A stretch of 64,000 bases of DNA from Bacteroidia bacterium. Its GTDB lineage: Bacteria; Bacteroidota; Bacteroidia; Flavobacteriales; Flavobacteriaceae. Location: assembly GCA_030430535.1 (NCBI GenBank), contig JAUIKY010000005.1, positions 1-64,000 of the forward strand, in the 5' to 3' direction. Below, piece after piece: positions 35,046 through 44,300 of this stretch. How positions within the stretch are numbered: position 1 is the stretch's first letter; the number at the start of each line of letters is the position of its first letter. The notes beneath the pieces are model-generated. The model saw nothing but the letters and a program-made list of their open reading frames with translations, was not told the origin of the DNA and ran no database searches. The translations under genes were made by a program, and so were the position numbers.

Positions 35046-35639
35046 ATGCGTTTAGCTCCTGAAATGAATTTGAACCTAAAGGATGCCGATGTGGTGTATT
35101 ATCCAAGTTTCTTTGACACAGATGAAGCCGATTACTTTTTCAAAACGCTTCTAAAAACCATCGATTGGCAACAAGATTTTATAACCGTTTTTGGAAAAAC
35201 CTATCCACAGCCCAGGCTTACGGCCTTTTACGCCAGCAACAACAAAAGCTATAGCTACAGTAATATTATGATGGCACCACTTCCGTTTTCGGGTGAATTG
35301 TTACACATTAAGCATATTCTTGAAAATGAACTGAGCATAATATTTACGAGCTGTTTGGCCAATTTGTACCGCAACGGACAGGATAGTAACGGTTGGCATG
35401 CCGATAACGAAAAGGAATTGGGCAACAATCCTATCATAGCCTCTGTTTCTTTCGGTGCTAAACGGGCTTTCCATTTAAAACACAGAAAAGACAACACCCA
35501 AAAAGTTAAGCTCAATTTAGAGCACGGTAGTTTATTACTGATGAAAGGCGAAACACAGCACCACTGGTTGCACCAAATTCCTAAAACCAAAAAAGAAGTG
35601 GGAAAACGGATTAATTTAACCTTTAGAATTATTGCATAA
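35046..35639 (+). CDS. AlkB-like 2-oxoglutarate/Fe(II) dioxygenase
   Basis: The 197-residue protein carries the double-stranded beta-helix motifs of AlkB: YRNGQDSNGWHADNEKELG with the HxD iron ligands, SVSFGAKRAFHLKH, and the distal RINLTFR with the arginines binding 2-oxoglutarate. AlkB proteins oxidatively remove methyl groups from damaged DNA or RNA bases. No ada gene is adjacent, so expression is likely independent. The gene is divergent from the dipeptidase gene with a 39-base gap. Confidence 0.9.
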   Translation: MRLAPEMNLNLKDADVVYYPSFFDTDEADYFFKTLLKTIDWQQDFITVFGKTYPQPRLTAFYASNNKSYSYSNIMMAPLPFSGELLHIKHILENELSIIFTSCLANLYRNGQDSNGWHADNEKELGNNPIIASVSFGAKRAFHLKHRKDNTQKVKLNLEHGSLLLMKGETQHHWLHQIPKTKKEVGKRINLTFRIIA

Positions 35640-35643
35640 AAAA

Positions 35644-35673
35644 AACCGGGTTCCCTCAAACCCGGCTCTTTCA
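35644..35673 (+). terminator. alkB-like gene terminator
   Basis: Stem ccgggtt / aacccgg (35646-35652 and 35659-35665) immediately after the stop codon, with a modest T-rich tail. Confidence 0.7.
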
Positions 35674-35674
35674 A

Positions 35675-35704
35675 TTTGCTTTTTATATTATGATGTTAGA
35701 TTTG
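35675..35704 (+). promoter_or_regulatory. Promoter of a putative small RNA
   Basis: TTTG (35675-35678), an 18-base spacer, and TAGATTTG (35697-35704) give a full match to the Bacteroidota consensus. No open reading frame of note follows before the terminator at 35946. Confidence 0.65.
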
Positions 35705-35710
35705 GGGTCT

Positions 35711-35969
35711 CCGTATCAACAACATAATGCAAATATTAATTAATTAATCCATTGAACTAAAAAGTGTGTTATTTAGTACACTCCAAAGATATAACTATTC
35801 AAAGTTTTAAAACGACAAAAAACACATTAAATCGATAAAATGCGCTAAATTTTAACATTTAATGATGAAAACATGCTTTTTATCGACGAAATACACTGTT
35901 TCTAATATTCATTTTTTATAAAACACAAACACTACATCATCAAAAAAGCACCCACTAAGGGTGCTTTTT
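35711..35969 (+). ncRNA. Putative structured small RNA of about 260 nt
   Basis: The stretch is framed by a consensus promoter (35675-35704) and a strong terminator (35946-35969), with no coding frame longer than a few codons between. It contains paired segments: tcgataaaa (35832-35840) with ttttatcga (35878-35886), and a small gtgt...acac hairpin near 35765-35783. A 6S-like RNA (for example the 6S-Flavo family) is one possibility I cannot test by eye. Start and end are estimated from the signals. Confidence 0.55.
35946..35969 (+). terminator. Terminator of the putative small RNA
   Basis: Perfect 8-bp stem aagcaccc / gggtgctt with loop actaa and a T-run; A-rich on the other side, so it may work both ways. 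Confidence 0.85.
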
Positions 35970-36195
35970 AACTAACTAACCAACCAAAATATGAAATACA
36001 ATCTTTAAGTTTAAAGTAACCACTCAATAAACTATTTATTAAGAGTGCATCTGCATACAAGAAAGCAATACTTATGCCAAACTATTTCGAAATCTAGTTT
36101 TATTATTTTTTTAACATTTTTAAAATAATGTAATGCCATTAGCATTTAAAATATAATTATAAGATATTTGCTTTCTTTAAAAAATAACCTATTCC

Positions 36196-36903
36196 ATGAA
36201 AAAAATTTCGGTATTGTTTTTAGCCCTTTGCGTGCTGGCTTGCGGCAAAAATGAAGATAACTTAATTGTAAAAGGACATATAAAAGGATTAAAAAAAGGC
36301 GTTGTTTACCTTAAAAAGGCGCAGGATACTAGCTTGGTTACGGTCGATTCAATGGTGGTAAACGGTAATGCTTCTTTTGAATTACAAAGCGTTATTGAAA
36401 GTCCTGAAGTATTCTTTTTGTATTTGGACAAAAATAGCGCACTTGAAGATAGGATTGCTTTTTTCGGCGATAAAGGCGTTACCGAAATCAATACCTCACT
36501 GAAGAACTTTGTTTATGATGCTGAAATCAACGGTTCTGAACAACAAAAGGTATTTGAGGATTACAGAAATACATTATCAAAAATCAATAACCGAAGGTTG
36601 GACTTGATCAAGGAAGCTTTTGAAGCCGAAAAAGCCGGTGACAGTGCAAAAATAGACTCTATAGAAAAGGAATCGAAAAGCATTACAAAGCGCAAATATT
36701 TGTACACCGTAAACTTTGCCATAAATCATAAGGACAGTGAAGTAGCACCTTATTTAGCATTATCTGAAATTTACAATGCCAATTTGAGTTTACTGGATAC
36801 CATTAACAAATCGTTGACACCAAAGGTAAAGTCATCAAAATACGGAAAGGAATTGGATAAGTTTATCAAGGAAATTAAAGAACAGGAGGCTGAGAACAAA
36901 TAA
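36196..36903 (+). CDS. DUF4369 lipoprotein
   Basis: The 235-residue protein has a lipobox (CVLACG, Cys16) and an N-terminal beta-rich domain (about 22-120, LIVKGHIKGLKKGVVYL, VDSMVVNGNASFEL) typical of DUF4369, which is common in Bacteroidota as the front part of thioredoxin-like lipoproteins. The thioredoxin domain is absent; the rest is a charged helical region (about 120-235). It may act at the outer membrane; its role is unknown. Confidence 0.78.
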   Translation: MKKISVLFLALCVLACGKNEDNLIVKGHIKGLKKGVVYLKKAQDTSLVTVDSMVVNGNASFELQSVIESPEVFFLYLDKNSALEDRIAFFGDKGVTEINTSLKNFVYDAEINGSEQQKVFEDYRNTLSKINNRRLDLIKEAFEAEKAGDSAKIDSIEKESKSITKRKYLYTVNFAINHKDSEVAPYLALSEIYNANLSLLDTINKSLTPKVKSSKYGKELDKFIKEIKEQEAENK

Positions 36904-36933
36904 GCTTTTGTTCAGTTCGTAAAATGATAAAAA

Positions 36934-36966
36934 AATGCCTTTCAAATTTTGAAAGGCATTTTTTTT
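36934..36966 (+). terminator. DUF4369 gene terminator
   Basis: Perfect 10-bp stem aatgcctttc / gaaaggcatt followed by six Ts. On the other strand it lies just downstream of tRNA-Thr and, being A-rich on its left flank, may also end that transcript. Confidence 0.88.
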
Positions 36967-36970
36967 GAAG

Positions 36971-37044
36971 AGCCTCCAGAGGGACTCGAACCCACGACCT
37001 GCTGATTACAAATCAGCTGCTCTAGCCAGCTGAGCTATGGAGGC
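36971..37044 (-). tRNA. tRNA-Thr(TGT), copy 1
   Basis: The 74-nt minus-strand cloverleaf starts GCCTCCATAGCTCAG, has anticodon stem GCTGA/TCAGC with loop TTTGTAA (anticodon TGT), and TPsiC arm GTTCGAGTC. CCA is not encoded. It is identical to the copy at 54642-54715. Confidence 0.97.
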
Positions 37045-37059
37045 TTTTAATAACGGGTG

Positions 37060-37089
37060 CAAATATAATCTCAAAAATTAAATCTGCAA
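37060..37089 (-). promoter_or_regulatory. Promoter of tRNA-Thr copy 1
   Basis: Minus-strand TTG (37087-37089), 19 bases, TATATTTG (37060-37067), placing the start about 10 bases before the tRNA. Confidence 0.75.
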
Positions 37090-37206
37090 GCAATCCGTTA
37101 AAAAAATAAAGAATTTCTTGAAACTAAATATCCCTGTGGCACTACACAAGGATATTAACTGGTTATATTTTATAACCTATGGGTCTAAAACAGAAATTCT
37201 TTATTT

Positions 37207-37233
37207 AGGTTCCCGTTTTCACGGGAACGACAA
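37207..37233. repeat. Short inverted repeat in intergenic DNA
   Basis: gttcccg and cgggaac pair around ttttca. Similar 'tccc...ggga' bits occur at 27523-27540 and 29478-29492. The intergenic stretch 37090-37278 holds no gene. Confidence 0.4.
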
Positions 37234-37278
37234 TTTCAATGGAAACCTCTAAGCAATGCTTCGAGGAATTTTTTCCGA

Positions 37279-37545
37279 TTAAAGCTTGTTTATTTTTTCA
37301 ATTAAGGCGTTTCCTTTGGCCTCTAATTCGTTTCGTACTGCGTTATAATGTGCTTTAGGGTTTTCAATGTTTTTAGCATTTACTTTGGCCATCAACTCAT
37401 CAAAACTTTCAATAGCCTCATCTATAATCGCTCCACTCTTTTCAGTACCTTTATCTGTATTGGAATATTCCCAAACGTACACAGATTCAATAATATCGCC
37501 TAAAACGTAATTAATATCTTTTTTAAGGTCTCTAACATTTGCCAT
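37279..37545 (-). CDS. Conserved small helical protein
   Basis: The 88-residue protein is acidic and helical (MANVRDLKKDINYVLGDIIE, then DEAIESFDELMAKVNAKN). I recognise it as a type of short protein conserved in Bacteroidota but know no function. A TATTTTTG -7 box (minus) at 37569-37576 lies 23 bases before the start, supporting a real, separately transcribed gene. Confidence 0.65.
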   Translation of the reverse strand: MANVRDLKKDINYVLGDIIESVYVWEYSNTDKGTEKSGAIIDEAIESFDELMAKVNAKNIENPKAHYNAVRNELEAKGNALIEKINKL

Positions 37546-37682
37546 TTTTATAGTATTTAAAATTTAGACAAAAATAGGTAATTATTCAACAGGAAAGTTG
37601 TCCTTTTATGGAATAATTAACGTCCGAAATTTATAATCAGAATTTTTGTTGCTTTGGAAAAACACAACTGGATTTGGCTATT

Positions 37683-38093
37683 CTACTCTCCAGAAAAACT
37701 CACAAAATTACGTGGGGTTTCGTAAAGGGTGATTTCCAAATCGAGTTCTTTTTCTAAATGGGGTTTTATTTTGTTATAAATCACCACGGCAATATTTTCG
37801 GCAGTCGGGTTTAGTGTTTTAAATTCTTCTACTTCAAGATTTAAATTTTTATGGTCGAAAGCTTCCTCAACTTCAGTTCTAATAATATCCTTTAGTATTT
37901 TCATATCCACCACATAACCCGTTTCTTTATCAATAGCTCCGGTGACGCTCACAATAAGTTCGTAGTTATGCCCATGAAAATTAGGGTTGTTGCATTTCCC
38001 AAAAACGTCCTCATTCCTTTCATTGCTCCAATCGGGCCTGTACAGCCGATGTGCCGCATTAAAATGTGCTTTCCTACTTACTGTAACCCTCAT
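37683..38093 (-). CDS. queD: 6-carboxytetrahydropterin synthase (QueD)
   Basis: QueD makes 6-carboxy-tetrahydropterin, an early step to queuosine. The 136-residue protein has the zinc ligands in FNAAHRL and HGHNYEL, the conserved GKCNNPNFHG region with the catalytic Cys, and DHKNLN with the acid/base Asp-His. A late ETP motif binds the pterin. It overlaps idi by four bases (ATGA), so translation is coupled. A tetrahydropterin role other than queuosine remains possible. Confidence 0.9.
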   Translation of the reverse strand: MRVTVSRKAHFNAAHRLYRPDWSNERNEDVFGKCNNPNFHGHNYELIVSVTGAIDKETGYVVDMKILKDIIRTEVEEAFDHKNLNLEVEEFKTLNPTAENIAVVIYNKIKPHLEKELDLEITLYETPRNFVSFSGE

Positions 38094-38614
38094 TGCTTTA
38101 TGTTTATGTGTTCGTAGAATTTATCAAAAATCACTTTGAACCAGGCCGTATAGTTTTCTGAGTTTTTGGCGATATCGGTTTTCACATCTTCCAAAGCCAT
38201 CCATTTCCAGGCGGCCACTTCATCAGGATTGATGTTAGGCTCGCCGCTATACTTTCCGAGTAAAATATGGTCGTATTCATGCTCGGTCAATCCATTATCA
38301 AATGGGGCTTTATAAATAAATGAAATGGATTCTTCCAATTCGGTAACAAAGCCCATTTCTTCCATGAGGCGTCGTTTTCCGGCCTCAATATTACTTTCAC
38401 CCTCACGTTGGTGGCTACAACAGGTATTGGTCCACAATCCCGGTGTATGATACTTGTGTAAAGCACGCTGCTGAAGCATCAACTCATTTTTATCATTAAA
38501 CACAAAAACCGAAAACGCCCGGTGAAGCAATGCCTTTTCGTGCGCTTCCATTTTGGGCATTAGTCCTATTTGCTCGTCCTTTTCGTTTACCAGTATTACT
38601 TGTTCTTCTTTCAT
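38090..38614 (-). CDS. idi: Isopentenyl-diphosphate delta-isomerase, type 1
   Basis: The enzyme interconverts IPP and DMAPP for isoprenoid synthesis. The 174-residue protein has the Nudix-like fold with the active-site Cys in TNTCCSHQREGE, catalytic Glu in EYDHILLG and a conserved RRLMEEMGF helix. I place the start at the ATG at 38614. A TATTTTTG box (minus, 38622-38629) only eight bases upstream suggests a nearly leaderless transcript. Downstream queD overlaps by four bases. Confidence 0.92.
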   Translation of the reverse strand: MKEEQVILVNEKDEQIGLMPKMEAHEKALLHRAFSVFVFNDKNELMLQQRALHKYHTPGLWTNTCCSHQREGESNIEAGKRRLMEEMGFVTELEESISFIYKAPFDNGLTEHEYDHILLGKYSGEPNINPDEVAAWKWMALEDVKTDIAKNSENYTAWFKVIFDKFYEHINIKQ

Positions 38615-38621
38615 AGTCAAA

Positions 38622-38629
38622 CAAAAATA
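38622..38629 (-). promoter_or_regulatory. idi-queD -7 box
   Basis: Minus-strand TATTTTTG lies seven bases before the idi ATG; the implied transcript start is at or near the start codon. Confidence 0.45.
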
Positions 38630-38691
38630 CCAAGTAAATTTTTAAAACCTGTATTTCTAATCCAAAAAATAAATTGATAGCCCAACTTGTA

Positions 38692-38720
38692 TTTGTAATG
38701 AACTAGAAATAGTATCTTTG
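38692..38720 (+). promoter_or_regulatory. prfC promoter
   Basis: TTTG (38692-38695), 17 bases, TATCTTTG (38713-38720), 22 bases before the ATG. The spacer is slightly short. Confidence 0.6.
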
Positions 38721-38742
38721 CAACCCATTTGTAAAAACAGAT

Positions 38743-40332
38743 ATGAGCTTTTTAAAGGAAATTCAACGCAGACGAACTTTTGGTATCATTTCGCACCCCG
38801 ATGCGGGTAAAACCACTTTAACAGAAAAATTGCTTCTTTTTGGTGGAGCGATTCAGGAAGCGGGTGCCGTAAAAAGCAATAAAATTAAAAAGGGAGCCAC
38901 GAGTGATTTTATGGAAATTGAACGCCAGCGTGGTATTTCGGTGGCCACTTCAGTTCTTGCTTTTGAATATGATGGCATTAAAATAAACATTCTAGATACG
39001 CCCGGCCACAAAGATTTTGCTGAAGATACTTTTAGAACGCTTACTGCTGTTGATAGCGTTATCGTAGTAATTGATGTAGCGAAAGGGGTTGAGGAACAAA
39101 CCGAAAAATTGGTCGAAGTTTGCCGCATGCGCAACATTCCCATGATTGTTTTTATCAATAAGTTAGATCGTGAAGGAAAAGATGCATTCGACCTTTTGGA
39201 TGAAATTGAACAAAAACTCGGATTAACCGTTGCGCCTTTAAGCTTCCCTATTGGGATGGGTTACGATTTTAAGGGCATTTACAATATTTGGGAAAAGAAC
39301 ATCAATTTATTTAGTGGCGACAGCCGAAAGAATATTGAGGAAACCATTGAAATTTCAGATTTGGCCTCACCTGAGTTGGATAAATTAGTAGGCGAAAAAG
39401 CCGCTAACACGCTACGTGAAGAAATTGAATTAGTGGAAGGTATTTACCCACAATTTGATAAAGACGACTATTTAAAAGGCAATTTACAACCTGTATTTTT
39501 TGGTTCGGCCTTGAATAATTTCGGCGTAAGGGAATTGTTGGATTGCTTTGTTGAAATTGCTCCAAAACCCAGACCGAAACAAAGTGAAGAACGATTGGTT
39601 GAACCCAACGAAGATAAATTCACTGGGTTTGTGTTTAAAATCCATGCCAATATGGACCCAAACCACAGAGACCGCTTGGCCTTCGTAAAAATCGTTTCGG
39701 GCAAATTTGAACGCAACAAACCTTACCTGCACGTTAGGCAAAATAAAAAACTGAAATTTTCAAGCCCCAATGCCTTTTTCGCCGAGAAAAAAGAAATTGT
39801 TGACGTCTCATATCCTGGTGATATTGTCGGTTTGCATGACACCGGAAACTTTAAAATTGGTGATACGTTAACCGAAGGCGAAGAAATAAACTATAGAGGA
39901 ATCCCAAGCTTCTCGCCCGAGCATTTTAGGTACATCAATAATGCCGATCCATTAAAATCGAAACAACTTTACAAAGGGATTGACCAATTGATGGACGAAG
40001 GCGTGGCACAGCTCTTTACACTCGACCTAAACGGGCGTAAAGTAATTGGAACCGTAGGCGCCCTTCAATACGAAGTAATCCAATACCGATTGGAACACGA
40101 ATACGGAGCCAAGTGTACTTACGAAAACCTAAACGTTTACAAAGCGTGTTGGGTTGAAGCCGAAGATGAAAAAAGCGAAGAATACAAAGACTTTTTAAGG
40201 GTAAAACAACGCTTTTTGGCAAAAGACAAACATGGACAATTGGTCTTTTTAGCCGATTCGCCGTTTTCTTTACAAATGAGCCAACAGAAATACCCGAGCC
40301 TAAAGTTTCACTTTGTATCAGAATTTAACTAA
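38743..40332 (+). CDS. prfC: Peptide chain release factor 3
   Basis: RF3 is the GTPase that recycles RF1/RF2 after termination. The 529-residue protein shows G1 [14 protein letters not shown], switch [11 protein letters not shown]3 DTPGHKDF, G4 [11 protein letters not shown], then the EF-Tu-like and C-terminal domains. Length and motifs separate it from EF-G and LepA. Confidence 0.95.
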   Translation: MSFLKEIQRRRTFGIISHPDAGKTTLTEKLLLFGGAIQEAGAVKSNKIKKGATSDFMEIERQRGISVATSVLAFEYDGIKINILDTPGHKDFAEDTFRTLTAVDSVIVVIDVAKGVEEQTEKLVEVCRMRNIPMIVFINKLDREGKDAFDLLDEIEQKLGLTVAPLSFPIGMGYDFKGIYNIWEKNINLFSGDSRKNIEETIEISDLASPELDKLVGEKAANTLREEIELVEGIYPQFDKDDYLKGNLQPVFFGSALNNFGVRELLDCFVEIAPKPRPKQSEERLVEPNEDKFTGFVFKIHANMDPNHRDRLAFVKIVSGKFERNKPYLHVRQNKKLKFSSPNAFFAEKKEIVDVSYPGDIVGLHDTGNFKIGDTLTEGEEINYRGIPSFSPEHFRYINNADPLKSKQLYKGIDQLMDEGVAQLFTLDLNGRKVIGTVGALQYEVIQYRLEHEYGAKCTYENLNVYKACWVEAEDEKSEEYKDFLRVKQRFLAKDKHGQLVFLADSPFSLQMSQQKYPSLKFHFVSEFN

Positions 40333-40463
40333 AAAACAACCTTTACCGAAGTCTATTTTCTAATTAACTATTGTTTTTAATTTTTGAACGATTTTTTAAG
40401 GATTCTATGAAAGTGTTTAATAACTTTAAGTATCAACTAAATCGTCCCCAAATTGCTTAAACT

Positions 40464-40739
40464 ATGGAAATTAATGCAAACAAATTCAGTAATAAAGAGA
40501 TTACTGTAACTTACGACCCTTGCATTTGCAAACTTTCTGGCAGATGCTACAAAGAACTTCCTGAAGTTTTTATGGACTCTGTTATCCCATGGGTAGACCT
40601 CGAGGGCGCACCAGCTGAAACTATTCAGGAACAAGTAAACCGATGCCCCACTGGTGCTTTAAAATTTCATTATAAAAACACACCAGTTAAAGTTTCAAAA
40701 GGAGAAAAACAAAAAGCTAAGAAAGCCCTTGCTTATTAA
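40464..40739 (+). CDS. Divergent mono-cluster (4Fe-4S) protein
   Basis: The 91-residue protein has the Fer4_19-type cysteine set DPCICKLSGRC near residue 25 and NRCPTGAL near residue 63, enough for one iron-sulfur cluster. It resembles the small Mjh-like ferredoxin family seen after acetyltransferase genes. A role in electron transfer or sensing is inferred; no partner is adjacent. Its terminator hairpin overlaps the last codons. Confidence 0.82.
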   Translation: MEINANKFSNKEITVTYDPCICKLSGRCYKELPEVFMDSVIPWVDLEGAPAETIQEQVNRCPTGALKFHYKNTPVKVSKGEKQKAKKALAY

Positions 40740-40756
40740 AACAAGGGCTTTTTTTG
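40722..40756 (+). terminator. Terminator overlapping the end of the Fe-S gene
   Basis: Perfect 10-bp stem aaagcccttg / caagggcttt (40722-40731 and 40742-40751) plus T-run; the stop codon lies in the loop. Confidence 0.88.
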
Positions 40757-40801
40757 CCTTTATAAAACAGAAACAAAGTTTCCTTGATACTTTTAATTAA
40801 T

Positions 40802-40844
40802 CTTGCCCTGTGGGACCAAAATTCAATGGAATGGGCGGTTGCTC
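40802..40844 (-). pseudogene. Duplicated 3' end of the DUF3467 gene
   Basis: The 43 bases match 40907-40949 with two mismatches and encode a second EQPPIPLNFGPTGQ ending, closed by Asp and a stop. It lies 62 bases beyond the stop codon of the intact gene and has no 5' part. Confidence 0.8.
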
Positions 40845-40901
40845 TATGAAACATTTCGAGCAACCTTTAGAAATAGCTTAAAATTCAATAAAATTTTTAA
40901 T

Positions 40902-41219
40902 TTAAGCTTGCCCTGTAGGGCCAAAATTCAATGGAATGGGCGGTTGCTCGTAATCTTTAATTTCACCATGGGCATTTTCAAAACGGGCAACGTTATCACC
41001 CAAAGCTTTCAACAAACGTTTGGCATGCTGTGGTGTTAAAATAATTCTCGATTTTACCTTATTTTTAGGTACGCCCGGCATAATATTTACAAAGTCTACC
41101 ACAAATTCAGATACCGAATGGTTGATGATTGCTAAGTTGGAATATGTGCCTTCGGCCACTTTTTCATCCAATTCTATATTGATTTGACCTTGTTTTGGTT
41201 GGTCTTTTTCGTCTGCCAT
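40902..41219 (-). CDS. DUF3467 protein
   Basis: The 105-residue protein fits DUF3467 (INIELDEKVAEGTYSNLAIINHS, SEFVVDFVNIMPG, SRIILTPQHAKRLLKAL), a conserved small beta-rich family in Bacteroidota and other phyla without known function. It follows the rpoC terminator on the same strand, so it likely needs its own promoter. The last 14 codons are duplicated downstream at 40802-40844. Confidence 0.85.
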   Translation of the reverse strand: MADEKDQPKQGQINIELDEKVAEGTYSNLAIINHSVSEFVVDFVNIMPGVPKNKVKSRIILTPQHAKRLLKALGDNVARFENAHGEIKDYEQPPIPLNFGPTGQA

Positions 41220-41239
41220 AATATGTTCTTGTTTTTAAT

Positions 41240-41276
41240 TAAAAAAGCCTTCAAGTAATACTACATGAAGGCTTTT
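41240..41276 (-). terminator. Terminator of the rpoBC operon
   Basis: Perfect 10-bp stem aaagccttca / tgaaggcttt (41244-41253 and 41266-41275), followed by Ts on the minus strand, 87 bases after the rpoC stop. Confidence 0.88.
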
Positions 41277-41362
41277 GGTTTATGTTATGCTTCGACTTCG
41301 CTCAGCATAAATTCGACTTACAAGTTCTACTTCCCCTTCGGCTCGTACAACTTGGGTCTCAT

Positions 41363-44300
41363 TTAATTATAATTTAATTCTTGCTTTACCTGCATCATTT
41401 CGTCAAACTCTTCTTTAGAGCCAACAATGATATCAGAATAGCTTCTCATACCTGTACCTGCTGGAATTCTGTGCCCAACAATTACATTTTCCTTCAAACC
41501 TTCTAAAGTATCTACTTTACCGGCTACAGCGGCTTCGTTAAGTACTTTAGTGGTTTCCTGGAACGATGCTGCAGAGATGAACGACTTAGTTTGTAGCGAT
41601 GCTCTGGTAATACCTTGCAATATTGGCGTTGCCGTTGCAGGTTTGGCATCTCTGGCCACTACTAATTGTTTATCTTCTCTACGTAATATAGAATTCTCAT
41701 CTCTCAATTCACGCGGTGAAATAATCTGTCCGGCTTTAAGCTTAACAGAATCTCCAGCATCTTCGATAACTTTCATTCCGAAAATTTCATCGTTCTCTTG
41801 AATGAAATCTGCCTTATGAACCAATTGGTCTTCTAAGAAAATCGTATCACCAGAATCGATAATTCTAACTTTACGCATCATTTGTCTTACAACAACCTCA
41901 AAGTGCTTATCGTTAATCTTTACACCCTGTAAACGGTAAACTTCCTGTACTTCGTTAACCAAGTATTGTTGTACCGCAGATGGACCTTTAATATCCAAGA
42001 TATCGTTAGGCGTAATAGAACCATCTGAAAGTGGCATACCGGCTTTAACATAATCGTTTTCCTGTACAAGAATCTGGTTTGAAAGTTTCACCAAGTATTT
42101 CTTAACTTCTCCAAGTTTAGATTCTACGATAATCTCACGGTTACCACGCTTGATTTTTCCGAAAGAAACCACACCATCAATTTCACTTACAACAGCTGGG
42201 TTAGATGGGTTACGTGCCTCGAACAACTCGGTTACACGTGGAAGACCACCCGTAATATCACCCGCTTTGGCCGATTTACGTGGAATCTTAACTAAAATCT
42301 TACCAACGCTAATCTTTTCGTTATCGTCAATCATTAAGTGAGAACCTACCGGTAAGTTGTACGAACGGATGGTTTCACCTTTGCTATCTTCAATATGAAG
42401 AGTAGGAATCAACTTTTTGTTTCTAGATTCTGAAATTACCTTTTCTTGGAAACCGGTTTGTTCATCGATTTCTACCTGGTAAGTCACACCTTGCTCGATG
42501 TTTTCATACTTCACTTTACCAGCAAATTCTGAAATAATTACACCGTTATATGGATCCCAAGTACAAACTACATCACCTTTTGAAAGTTCTTGCCCATTCT
42601 TAATATGAAGCGTAGAACCATAAGGAATGTTATTATTACTTAAAACAATACCTGTTTTCTTATCAACCAATTTAAGTTCAGAGGTTCTAGAAATAACGAT
42701 ATCAATTTCGTTTCCTTCGCCATCCTGACCTTTAACGGTTTTCAAGTCTTCGATCTCAGCGATACCGTTAAACTTAACAGCCAATTTGTTATCTTCTGAA
42801 ATGTTACCCGCAATACCACCTACGTGGAAAGTACGTAACGTAAGCTGTGTACCAGGCTCACCAATAGATTGCGCAGCAACTACACCAACAGCTTCACCAC
42901 GTTGTACCATTTTACCAGTAGCCAAGTTACGTCCGTAACACTTCGCACAGATACCTTGTAAAGCCTCACAGCTTAATGGTGAACGTACTTCGATTCTCTC
43001 TAACGGAGACGCTTGGATGTTCTTAGCAATTCTATCATCAATCAACTCACCAGCAGAAACCAATAACTCATCTGTTAATGGATTGTGCACATCGTTTAAT
43101 GATACACGGCCAACAATTCTTTCTTCTAAAGTTTCAACAACTTCATCATTCTTCTTCAATGGCTCTACTTCAACACCTCTCAACGTTCCACAATCTTCTG
43201 TATTGATGATAACATCTTGCGATACATCAACCAGACGACGCGTTAAGTAACCCGCATCGGCCGTTTTAAGTGCGGTATCCGCAAGACCTTTACGTGCACC
43301 GTGCGTTGAAATAAAGTATTCTAAAATTGAAAGACCTTCTTTAAAGTTAGAAAGAATGGGGTTTTCAATAATCTCGCCACCACCTGCATTCGACTTTTTC
43401 GGCTTAGCCATCAAACCACGCATACCGGTAAGCTGACGAATCTGTTCTTTAGATCCACGAGCTCCAGAATCAAGCATCATAAACACGGAGTTGAATCCTT
43501 GTTGGTCTTCACGGATACGCTTCATAGACAATTCGGTCAATTCAGCATTCGTAGATGTCCAGATATCAATCACCTGGTTGTAACGCTCGTTGTTGGTGAT
43601 AAGACCCATGTTATAGTTTCCGGTAATACCATCAACCAAACCATTGGCTTTATCGATCATATCTTGTTTTTCCGGCGGAATAATAATATCACCTAAACTG
43701 AATGACAGACCACCTTGGAAAGCAAATTGGAAACCTAAAGTTCTAATCGCATCAAGGAACTCGGCTGTTTCAGGAACCGAAGTTACCTTTAAAATATCAC
43801 CAATAATGTCCCTCAACGATTTTTTGGTCAATACCTTATTGATGAAACCAGCAGCTTGAGGTACATGTTGGTTAAACAACACACGACCAACAGTAGTTTC
43901 AACAATCATTCTATCCAGCTTTCCTTCTTCATTAATATCAAGGGTTCTTACCTTGATCCCTGCGTTCAAGTCTACTCTTTTCTCATTGAAAGCAATTTCT
44001 ACTTCTTCTGGAGAATAGAATGTTAAACCTTCACCTTTAATTGGCACTTCTGGAGTTGATTTACGCTCTTTGGTCATATAGTAAAGACCAAGAACCATAT
44101 CCTGAGAAGGAACTGTTACCGGCGAACCGTTCGCAGGGTTAAGGATATTGTGAGAAGCCAACATTAATAACTGGCACTCTAAAATAGCCTCTGGCCCAAG
44201 TGGTAAATGCACCGCCATTTGGTCACCATCGAAATCGGCGTTAAATGCCGTACAGACCAATGGGTGTAATTGAATCGCTTTCCCTTCAATTAATTTAGGT

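Noticed and set aside
35986-36010. A leader peptide MKYNL before the DUF4369 gene
   Set aside because: Five codons with no ribosome site and no paired attenuator stems; probably chance.
41244-41253. A riboswitch upstream of DUF3467
   Set aside because: The hairpin is fully explained as the rpoC terminator and no aptamer-like structure is seen.
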